Origin: Phenylobacterium sp.
GTDB taxonomy: Bacteria > Pseudomonadota > Alphaproteobacteria > Caulobacterales > Caulobacteraceae
Length of the DNA stretch: 52,549 nt
NCBI GenBank assembly: GCA_020402585.1
Contig: JADBZH010000036.1
Coordinates: 1-52,549 of the forward strand
Reading direction: 5' to 3'
In this document: positions 32,731 to 39,742 of the stretch, one piece after another
How positions within the stretch are numbered: position 1 is the first letter of the stretch
How the letters are laid out: every line of letters begins with the position of its first letter
Made by a program: the position numbers and the translations under genes
The notes under the pieces: generated by a model
The model's input: only the letters and a program-made list of their open reading frames with translations
What the model was told of the DNA's origin: nothing
Databases searched by the model: none

Positions 32731-33042
32731 ATGACCCGCAAGACCCTCTCTCTCAGCGCTCTCGCCGCCCTCTTCGCCTCGCCCGCCCTGGCGCAGACCC
32801 AGGCCCAGGCGGATCCCGCCGGATCTTCGCCGCTCATCGCCGCCCTCAGCTGGGTCCAGGGAACCCTCCTGGGCACAGTGGCCACCAGCGCAGCGGTGAT
32901 CGCCATCGCCATTGTCGGCTTCCTGATGCTATCGGGCCGGATGGACTGGCGCCGCGGGGTGATCGTCATTGTCGGCGCCTTCATCATCTTCGGCGCCGTC
33001 TCCATTGTTGCGGGCATCCGCAGCCTCGCCGGAGCCATGTAG
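32731..33042 (+). CDS. virB2: VirB2-like major pilin
   Basis: 103 residues. Signal peptide ending SPALA-QTQAQA, then two hydrophobic helices (TLLGTVATSAAVIAIAIVGFLMLSG and GVIVIVGAFIIFGAVSIVAGIRSL) separated by a short basic loop (RMDWRR), which is the TrbC/VirB2 pilin layout. After processing, the roughly 80-residue pilin would sit in the inner membrane and assemble a pilus. It lies between virB1 (4 bp) and virB3 (1 bp), confirming its identity by position. Confidence 0.88.
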   Translation: MTRKTLSLSALAALFASPALAQTQAQADPAGSSPLIAALSWVQGTLLGTVATSAAVIAIAIVGFLMLSGRMDWRRGVIVIVGAFIIFGAVSIVAGIRSLAGAM

Positions 33043-33043
33043 G

Positions 33044-33328
33044 ATGAGCCGGCTGGCCTCCGATCCGGTCTTCGCCGCCCTCACACGGCCGCAAATGATC
33101 GGCGGCGTCACCTACACCTACGCCATCCTCAACCTCATCGTGACCGGGGAGCTTTTCCTCATCACCAAGTCGTTCTGGGTCCTCGGCGTGGCGCTGGTGA
33201 TCCACGCCATTGGCTATGCCGGGTCGGTCCGTGAGCCGCGCTTCTTCGACATCTGGATCACCCGGCTCCGGTCCTGCCCGCGGGTGCGGAACTTCAGCTT
33301 CTGGGGCGGGAACTCGTACACGCCGTGA
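33044..33328 (+). CDS. virB3: VirB3-like inner-membrane component
   Basis: 94 residues. The N-terminal DPVFAALTRPQMIGGVTYTYAILNLIVTGELFLIT and VLGVALVIHAIGYAGS are the two membrane helices typical of VirB3/TrbD, followed by REPRFFDIW. It is an inner-membrane partner of the VirB4 ATPase. Its stop overlaps the GTG of virB4 (GTGA), so the two are translated together, as is general in these loci. Confidence 0.88.
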   Translation: MSRLASDPVFAALTRPQMIGGVTYTYAILNLIVTGELFLITKSFWVLGVALVIHAIGYAGSVREPRFFDIWITRLRSCPRVRNFSFWGGNSYTP

Positions 33329-35709
33329 CCAAGGTCATCACCACACAGGCCGCCCGTCTCCTGGCGCCGCGGGAAGCCCCCATCGGCGACCGCCTGCCCT
33401 ATGCGCGCCATCTGGACGCCCAGACGGTGACGACCCGGGACGGTCTGCTGGTCCAGACCCTTCACATTTCGGGCTTTCCCTTCGAGACGGCGTCAGACGA
33501 AGACCTGAACTACCGCAAGTCGGTCCGGGAGACGGTTCTGCGAAGCGCCGCCACCTCGCGCCTGGCCCTCTGGCACCACGTGGTCCGGCGTCGGGTCACC
33601 CCTGAGTTCCCACCCCCGCCAGAGGAACCTTTCTGCGCGGATCTCGACCGAAAGTGGCGCGAGCAGCTCGAGGCCCGCCAGCTCTTCATCAACGACATCT
33701 TCCTGACCCTTGTCCTGAGGCCGACCCAGGGGCGGGCGGGGCTCATCGAGAAGGTGCTGAGGGGGCCGCGTCAGCGGCAGTCCGAGACCGCCCGGGACCT
33801 GCGCGAGCTTCACGCCATCCGCGAGTCCTTCTCGGCCGCCCTGTCGCCCTACGGCGCTCGCACCCTCAGCCTCTACGACGGTCCGGGAGGCGCCCAGTAC
33901 TCCGAGCCCTCCGAGTTCCTCGCCCTTCTGCTGAACGGGGAGGGCCGGCCCGTCCTCACCCCATCTGGTGAGATCGGCGCCGCGGTCGGACAGCGCCGCC
34001 TGACCTTCGGCCTGGACGCCATGGAGCTCGGGACTGGTCATGGCGGCGCGCGCAGCTACGCCGCCGTGGTGGGCCTGAAGGATTATCCTGCGCGGACCGC
34101 GCCGGGCCTGCTCGACGGCGTCCTTCGCCTGCCCCACGAGATGGTGCTGACCGAAAGCTTCGCCTTCCAGGACCGCCAGGCTTCACTGGACCGGATGGGC
34201 GTGGCCCTGCGCCGCCTCAAGGCCGCCGACGACGACGCCTTCAGTCTCAGGGGCGAACTTGCCCAGGCGCGGGATGACATCGGCGCCGGCCGTACGGCCT
34301 ATGGAGAGCATCACCTTTCGATCCTTGTTCGCGCCGACTCCCTTCCGACCCTCGACTATGCGGTCGCAGACGTGCAGTCCGCCATGGCCGAGGCCGGCGC
34401 CCTTGCGGTCCGGGAGGACGCCAACCTGGAACCGAGCTTCTGGGCCCAGTTCCCCGGCGGCTTCCGGTTCATCGCTCGCAAAGGGCTGATCTCTGCAGGA
34501 AACTTCGCCAGCCTGGCCAGTTTCCACAACCATCCGACGGGTGAGGCGGCAGGCAACCACTGGGGACCGGCGATCTCCGTCCTGGAGACCACGGCCTCGG
34601 GTCCCTACCATTTCAACTTCCACCAGGGCGACCTCGGCAACTTCACCTGCATCGGGCCTTCCGGGTCCGGCAAGACCGTCCTCCTGACCTTCCTGCTGGC
34701 CCAGGCCGAGAGGGTCCGGCCGCGTATCGCCTACTTCGACAAGGACCGCGGCGCAGAGCCCTTCATCCGGGCCATTGGCGGCCGCTACGACGTCCTGCGA
34801 CCGGGCGAGCCGACCGGCTTCAACCCCCTTCTGCTGCCGGATGAGCCCGGCAACCGGGCCTTCCTTACCGAGTGGCTCGCCCAGCTCCTTTCCGCGGACG
34901 GATCGACCCTCAGCGCCGACGACCGGGCGGTGATCGCGGACGCCATCGACGCCAACTTCGCCCAGCCGACCAGCCACCGCAGGCTGCGCTTCCTGCGGGA
35001 GTTGTTCCGGGGCGGCCGCCGCCCCACCCCCGGCGACCTCGCCTTCCGGCTGGGGCCCTGGTGCGAGACGGGAGAGCACGCCTGGCTGTTCGACAACGCC
35101 GAGGACCAGCTCAGCCTGGAGACCCGCGTCCTGGGCTTCGACATGACCCGGGTCCTGGACGCGCCGGAGGTCCGCACCCCCGCCATGATGTACCTGTTCC
35201 ACCGGCTGGAGCAGAGGCTGGACGGATCCCCCGCCATCTTCGTCGTCGACGAGGGCTGGAAGGTCCTGGACGACCCGGTCTTCGTCCGGCGGATCAAGGA
35301 CTGGGAGAAGACGATCCGCAAGCGCAACGGTCTGGTGGGATTTTGCACCCAGAGCGCCTCGGACGCCCTGGACAGCCGGATCGCCGCAGCCATCATCGAG
35401 CAGGCCGCGACCCAGATCTTCTTCCCCAACGCCCGGGCCAAGCCGGACGAGTACATCGACGGCTTCGGCCTCTCCGAGCACGAGTTTTCCCTGGTGAAGT
35501 CCCTGCCGGACACCTCGCGGTGCTTCCTGGTCAAGCGGGGCGACCATAGCGTCGTGGCGAGGCTGGACCTGTCGGGGCTCTCCGGACCCCTTCAGGTGCT
35601 GGCCGGGACAGAGCGGTCCGTCCGGCGGCTGGACCAGCTGCGGGCGGTGGTGGGTGATGCGCCCTCGGCCTGGCTTGAGCCCTTCATGGCGGGAAAGAGC
35701 GCGCCATGA
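33325..35709 (+). CDS. virB4: VirB4 ATPase
   Basis: 794 residues. Walker A GPSGSGKT at about 444-451 and a Walker B-like FVVDEGW near 636, then the C-terminal TQSASD motif typical of VirB4 (VGFCTQSASDALDS). The N-terminal CagE/TrbE/VirB domain (RTLHISGFPF-like start at VQTLHISGFPFETASDEDL) precedes the ATPase. It drives pilus biogenesis and substrate transfer at the inner membrane. It overlaps virB3 and virB6 by four bases each. Confidence 0.94.
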   Translation: MTKVITTQAARLLAPREAPIGDRLPYARHLDAQTVTTRDGLLVQTLHISGFPFETASDEDLNYRKSVRETVLRSAATSRLALWHHVVRRRVTPEFPPPPEEPFCADLDRKWREQLEARQLFINDIFLTLVLRPTQGRAGLIEKVLRGPRQRQSETARDLRELHAIRESFSAALSPYGARTLSLYDGPGGAQYSEPSEFLALLLNGEGRPVLTPSGEIGAAVGQRRLTFGLDAMELGTGHGGARSYAAVVGLKDYPARTAPGLLDGVLRLPHEMVLTESFAFQDRQASLDRMGVALRRLKAADDDAFSLRGELAQARDDIGAGRTAYGEHHLSILVRADSLPTLDYAVADVQSAMAEAGALAVREDANLEPSFWAQFPGGFRFIARKGLISAGNFASLASFHNHPTGEAAGNHWGPAISVLETTASGPYHFNFHQGDLGNFTCIGPSGSGKTVLLTFLLAQAERVRPRIAYFDKDRGAEPFIRAIGGRYDVLRPGEPTGFNPLLLPDEPGNRAFLTEWLAQLLSADGSTLSADDRAVIADAIDANFAQPTSHRRLRFLRELFRGGRRPTPGDLAFRLGPWCETGEHAWLFDNAEDQLSLETRVLGFDMTRVLDAPEVRTPAMMYLFHRLEQRLDGSPAIFVVDEGWKVLDDPVFVRRIKDWEKTIRKRNGLVGFCTQSASDALDSRIAAAIIEQAATQIFFPNARAKPDEYIDGFGLSEHEFSLVKSLPDTSRCFLVKRGDHSVVARLDLSGLSGPLQVLAGTERSVRRLDQLRAVVGDAPSAWLEPFMAGKSAP

Positions 35710-36857
35710 GCCAGGCCTGTCCCTCCTACATGGACGCCGGCCCGATTGATGGCGTGCTGGCGACCATCGACTGCCAGACCCGGGTCTACGCCCAGGGCGG
35801 CTACGAGGCCCTGACCCAGGGCTCGGGACTTTTCGGAGCGGCGTTGACCCTCCTGTTGACCATCTATGTGGCCCTGATCGGCTGGCGCCTCCTGGTGGCC
35901 CCGGAGGGGGCGCGGCTGTCGGAAGCGCCCGGCGTGGCCCTGCGCATCGGCGCCATCCTGGCCCTTGTGACTAACTGGTCTGTCTTCCAGACCCTGGTCT
36001 TCGACCTTGCAGACCGTGCGCCCGTCCAGATTGCGGCCGCAGTGTCCGCGCCCTGGACCTCCGGCGGGGAAGGGCGGAGCCTGGCGGCCCGTCCCGTCGC
36101 CGGCCTTGACCAGGCGCATGCCGAGCTGCGCCGCGCCGCCGCCGCCTTCGGGGTCCGGGCGCCGCCCAACGCTAAGGCCTACGCCAGCGCGGAAGCGGCC
36201 TCAGCGGAGGCGCTTTCCCTTGCCGCCGACGCCCTGATGGTGATGAGCGTCGGGGTCATTGGCGGCGCCAAGCTCGCTATCGGCGTTCTGACCGCGGTGG
36301 GGCCGGTCTTCATCGCCCTGGCCCTCCTGAACGTGACGCGGGGGGTCTTCTTCGGCTGGGTGAGGGCCCTGGCGGGTTCCGCCCTCAGCCTGCTCGTCGG
36401 CTGGGCCCTCCTGATCCTGCTCCTCGTCGTCCTAGCGCCCTGGCTGGCGGCGCTGGCGGCCCAGAGGGAGGCCCAGGCCCTTGAACCCCGCATGGCCACC
36501 AGCCTCGCGGCCATCCTTCTGGTCTTCGCGGTCGGGCAGGGGGTGCTGATCGTCGCCGCCTGGGTGGCCGCCCTCGGTCTGAGGATGGGGACGCCCGCTA
36601 TCGTTCCGGCGTCCCCGGCGGGCGCCACTGTTCGGCCGGAGCTGGCCGCCGCCCCGCAGGCCGCCTCCCGCGCCGACCGCCTCGCCCAGGCGTTGACCCA
36701 GGATGGGCAGAGGTTTGAAAGCCGGGTTCGGGAAGTCACCCTGGCGGGCGCGGCCGCCCGCTCGACCCCTGTGCCCGTCATAGGCGCCCGTCCTGCGGAC
36801 ACCATCGGGGGCAGCTACAGAAGGCCGATCGCAACGCGACGGCGTGGAGGCGCATGA
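35706..36857 (+). CDS. virB6: VirB6/TrbL-like polytopic channel protein
   Basis: 383 residues. After an N-terminal segment with paired Cys (SQACPSYMDAGPIDGVLATIDCQ) come several membrane helices: LFGAALTLLLTIYVALIGWRLLVAP, ALRIGAILALVTNWSVFQTLVF, LMVMSVGVIGGAKLAIGVLTAVGPVFIALALLNV, LAGSALSLLVGWALLILLLVVLAPWLAAL and LAAILLVFAVGQGVLIVAAWVAALGL. The C-terminus is basic (YRRPIATRRRGG). VirB6 forms part of the inner-membrane channel. It overlaps virB4 upstream and virB9 downstream (ATGA), leaving no room for the usual virB7-virB8 between virB6 and virB9. Confidence 0.88.
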   Translation: MSQACPSYMDAGPIDGVLATIDCQTRVYAQGGYEALTQGSGLFGAALTLLLTIYVALIGWRLLVAPEGARLSEAPGVALRIGAILALVTNWSVFQTLVFDLADRAPVQIAAAVSAPWTSGGEGRSLAARPVAGLDQAHAELRRAAAAFGVRAPPNAKAYASAEAASAEALSLAADALMVMSVGVIGGAKLAIGVLTAVGPVFIALALLNVTRGVFFGWVRALAGSALSLLVGWALLILLLVVLAPWLAALAAQREAQALEPRMATSLAAILLVFAVGQGVLIVAAWVAALGLRMGTPAIVPASPAGATVRPELAAAPQAASRADRLAQALTQDGQRFESRVREVTLAGAAARSTPVPVIGARPADTIGGSYRRPIATRRRGGA

Positions 36858-37609
36858 TGTTTCGCTCCGTCCTCATCGCGGCCTGTCTCGCCCTGACGCC
36901 GGCCGCCGTTCTTGCCGTGACCCCCCGCCCTGGCGGGGGAGATCCCCGCATCCATTTCGTCGACTTTGACCCGGTCGCCGTGGTCGAGCTCAGGGGCGCC
37001 CTCCGGCATCAGCTGACCGTCGAGTTCGATCCTGCAGAGCGCATCGAGAACGTCGCCATCGGCGATAGCCTCGGCTGGCAGGTCACACCCAACCGCCGGG
37101 CGAACCTGCTCTTCCTCAAGCCCATGGCGCGCCGGCCCTCCACCAACATGACCGTGGTCACCAACCTGCGCCGGTACAACTTCCAGCTGACCTCGCTGGC
37201 CCAGCCGACACGAGGCATGCCCTTCACGGTCCGGTTCGTCTATGCGCCGCCGGTCGCTCTGGTGCAGACGCCGCCGCCGCCGGATCCGCCGCCGGAGGTG
37301 CGCAATGCGGCCTACTCCTTCCAGGGCTCCCGGGCCTTGCTGCCGGTTCGGATCTTCGACGACGGCCGGGACACCTACTTCGCCTTTCCCGGGGATGAAG
37401 ACCTGCCCGCCATCTTCGCTGTGGAGCCCGACGGGGCCGAGGCGGTGATCAATCTGCGCCTCCGGGACGGGCTCTTCGTGGCCGACCGGGTCGCCCAGGG
37501 CTTTGTCCTGAGGCGGGGCGGGGAGGTCACCCGCGTGTTCAACGACGGATATCGCCGGCCTGAGACCAGCCAGGTCCCGGAAAAGCGCCGTTCCTTCTGG
37601 GGAAGATGA
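36854..37609 (+). CDS. virB9: VirB9-like outer-membrane core complex protein
   Basis: 251 residues with a signal peptide (MMFRSVLIAACLALTPAAVLA). The CagX/VirB9 pattern is seen at VTPRPGGGDPRIHFVDFDPVAVVELRGALRHQLTVEF, IGDSLGWQVTPNRRANLLFLKP, TNMTVVTNLRRYNFQL and PFTVRFVYAPP. The C-terminal beta-sandwich includes NAAYSFQGSRALLPVRIFDDGRDTYFAFP. VirB9 forms the core-complex outer ring with VirB10 and, usually, VirB7. No VirB7 lipoprotein is encoded beside it. Overlaps virB6 and virB10 (ATGA at both ends). Confidence 0.9.
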   Translation: MMFRSVLIAACLALTPAAVLAVTPRPGGGDPRIHFVDFDPVAVVELRGALRHQLTVEFDPAERIENVAIGDSLGWQVTPNRRANLLFLKPMARRPSTNMTVVTNLRRYNFQLTSLAQPTRGMPFTVRFVYAPPVALVQTPPPPDPPPEVRNAAYSFQGSRALLPVRIFDDGRDTYFAFPGDEDLPAIFAVEPDGAEAVINLRLRDGLFVADRVAQGFVLRRGGEVTRVFNDGYRRPETSQVPEKRRSFWGR

Positions 37610-38706
37610 AGATGGTCGAGAACAAGGCGGTTCCCCCGACCGGCCGGGCCAGCAAGGTTCTGGCCAGCGAGGTTCCGGACAGCGAGGTCCTGACGCGTGC
37701 TGCGGACTCCCTTCCCAAGGTGAGGGCGCCGGATTCGCCTCTGGTCTTCTGGGGCGGGATGGGCGGCGCTGTCCTGGCGGGTCTCCTGGTCTTCAACGGG
37801 CTCAACGCTTCGCGGGGCGCCCAGGCGCAGGTCACCCCTCCGCCGGCCGCCGAGGCGCCTCCGCCCGTTGCAGCTCCCGCCCCCGCACCGCTCCCCATGC
37901 CCCCCCCGGCGGCCACCGAGACGCCGCCTGGCGTCCCCGTGCCCGCCGCCAATACGGAGGACGCCTATCTCCGGTCCCCGACCCTGGTCGTTGACCTCGC
38001 GCCGCCAGAGGGTGCGGCCCAGGCGCCTGCGGCCAGCCCGGCTGCGCCGGTCTCAGCGCCGTCCGAAGCTCCGGGTTCGCCTGAGGAGCGTTTCGCGGCG
38101 CGGACCATGGGAGGGACCAGTGAAGGGGCCCGGGCCATGCAGATGAGGGATCTCAGCCGCATTGTTCCGCAGGGCACCCTGATCGCCGCCGTCCTGGAAT
38201 CGGCGATCAACTCCGACCTGCCCGGCGCCGTCCGGGGCGTGGTCAGCCGGGATGTGCGCAGCTTCGACGGCAGCCGGGTCCTGATCCCCAGGGGCTCGCG
38301 GCTGGTCGGTGAGTACAAGTCCGCCGCCTCCATCGGGCAGACCCGCGCCTTCGTCGTCTGGAGCCGGATCATCAGCCCGACCGGGGTCAGCATCGACATC
38401 GCCTCTCCCGCCGTCGACCGCCTCGGTCGGGGCGGCGTGGAGGGCAAGGTCGACAACCACTTCCTTGAACGCTTCGGCCCCTCGATCCTCCTGACGGTCC
38501 TCAACGCCGGCGCCACCGCCGCCGCCAACAGCGGATCCAACAACAGCAACACCACCCTCGTCCTGGGATGGTCGGGCCAGGCAGGGCAGGCGGCCGCCGC
38601 CGCCGTCCGGCCAACGGACGTCACTGCGACTCTTAAGGTCGACCAGGGGGCCGCAATCCAGGTCTATGTGGCCCGGGACCTCGACTTTGCGGGCGTCGTC
38701 CGCTGA
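37606..38706 (+). CDS. virB10: VirB10-like core channel protein
   Basis: 366 residues. One membrane helix at about 46-66 (SPLVFWGGMGGAVLAGLLVFNGL), then a Pro/Ala-rich periplasmic linker, then the C-terminal TrbI/VirB10 barrel. Motifs include RIVPQGTLIAAVLESAINSDLPGAVRGVVSRDV and LIPRGSRLVGEYKS; the final NTTLVLGWSGQAGQAA segment precedes the antenna end. VirB10 spans from the inner membrane to the outer membrane and gates the channel. Its stop shares one base with the virB11 ATG (TGATG). Confidence 0.92.
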   Translation: MKMVENKAVPPTGRASKVLASEVPDSEVLTRAADSLPKVRAPDSPLVFWGGMGGAVLAGLLVFNGLNASRGAQAQVTPPPAAEAPPPVAAPAPAPLPMPPPAATETPPGVPVPAANTEDAYLRSPTLVVDLAPPEGAAQAPAASPAAPVSAPSEAPGSPEERFAARTMGGTSEGARAMQMRDLSRIVPQGTLIAAVLESAINSDLPGAVRGVVSRDVRSFDGSRVLIPRGSRLVGEYKSAASIGQTRAFVVWSRIISPTGVSIDIASPAVDRLGRGGVEGKVDNHFLERFGPSILLTVLNAGATAAANSGSNNSNTTLVLGWSGQAGQAAAAAVRPTDVTATLKVDQGAAIQVYVARDLDFAGVVR

Positions 38707-39686
38707 TGAACGCCAACGTCTATCTCGGCGCCTTCCTCGCCCCTCTCTCGCCCTGGCTGGGGCGGCCCGAAGTGACGGACGTCCTGGTCAACGCCCCGGG
38801 CGAGGTCTGGGTCGAGACGGCGACCGAAGGCATGCGCCGCGAGGCCGCCCCCGGACTTGATGAGACCACCCTCCAGCGACTGGTGCGCCAGATCGCGGCC
38901 TACAGCAGCCAGGGCGTGAACCGGGAGCAGCCACTCCTGTCGGCAACCCTGCCCGATGGCGCTCGCGTACAGGTGGTGGCGCCGCCGGCCACCCGGGGCG
39001 GGACGGTCCTGGCCGTACGCAAGCATCTGATCTCTGACCTCAGCCTCGAGGATCTCTCGGCAAGCGGACTGTTCGTTCGTCCCGCCGGAGAGGATGCCGG
39101 AGTGTCCGGTGACGGGATCATGGCCAGCCTGCTTGAGGCCGGCGACCGGTTGGGCTTCCTGCGGGAGGCGGTGCGCCGGCGGAAGACGATCGTGATCTCG
39201 GGCGGCACGGGCAGCGGCAAGACCACGCTCCTCAATGCGCTCGTCAAGGAGATCGACGAGTCCGAGCGCCTGGTCGTCATCGAGGACGCACCGGAAATTC
39301 GCTTGGACCATCCCAACAGTGTCGGCCTGATCGCCGTGAGGGGCGACATGGGCGAGGCGCGGGTCGATGCGGACGCTCTCCTGATCGCCGCCCTGAGGCT
39401 GCGGCCGGACCGGATCCTGCTCGGGGAACTCAGGGGATCAGAGGCCTTCGCCTTCCTGCGGGCGGTGAACAGCGGTCATCCGGGCTCGATCACCACCATC
39501 CATGCCGACAGCCCCGCCGGCGCTCTCGACCAGATTGGCCTCCTGGCCCTCACGTCAGGCCTGGAGTTGGGCTGGGACAAGGTCCAGGCCTATGTTTCGA
39601 GGGTGATTGACGTCGTGGTCCAGATCGAGCGGTCCGGAGGCGTCCGCCGGATCTCGGATATCCAGTTCCTCGGCCGGCGCGCCTGA
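38706..39686 (+). CDS. virB11: VirB11 traffic ATPase
   Basis: 326 residues. N-terminal domain to about 155, then Walker A GGTGSGKTT at about 166-174, the Asp box VVIEDAPEIRLDHPNSVGL, Walker B-like DRILLGELRGSEAF and the His box GSITTIHADSP. A hexameric cytosolic motor that energises pilus assembly and substrate export with VirB4. It is the last T4SS gene and is followed after 4 bp by a bidirectional-looking hairpin; no VirD4 coupling protein follows. Confidence 0.94.
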   Translation: MNANVYLGAFLAPLSPWLGRPEVTDVLVNAPGEVWVETATEGMRREAAPGLDETTLQRLVRQIAAYSSQGVNREQPLLSATLPDGARVQVVAPPATRGGTVLAVRKHLISDLSLEDLSASGLFVRPAGEDAGVSGDGIMASLLEAGDRLGFLREAVRRRKTIVISGGTGSGKTTLLNALVKEIDESERLVVIEDAPEIRLDHPNSVGLIAVRGDMGEARVDADALLIAALRLRPDRILLGELRGSEAFAFLRAVNSGHPGSITTIHADSPAGALDQIGLLALTSGLELGWDKVQAYVSRVIDVVVQIERSGGVRRISDIQFLGRRA

Positions 39687-39690
39687 GATC

Positions 39691-39714
39691 GCCGGGCGGG
39701 TTGTCCCGCCCGGC
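39691..39714. terminator. Intrinsic hairpin at the virB11 / TonB-receptor convergence
   Basis: GCCGGGCGGG pairs perfectly with CCCGCCCGGC across a TTGT loop, 5 bp after the virB11 stop and 29 bp from the facing receptor stop. No clear U-tract, so it may end both transcripts with help. The next 30 bases contain TGTCTTCAGA twice. Confidence 0.62.
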
Positions 39715-39742
39715 CCATGATCTGTCTTCAGAGGACCTGTCT

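Noticed and set aside
32139..39686. Conjugative transfer system or integrated plasmid
   Set aside because: No VirD4, relaxase, oriT-like repeat or partition genes are visible, and flanking genes are metabolic chromosomal types.
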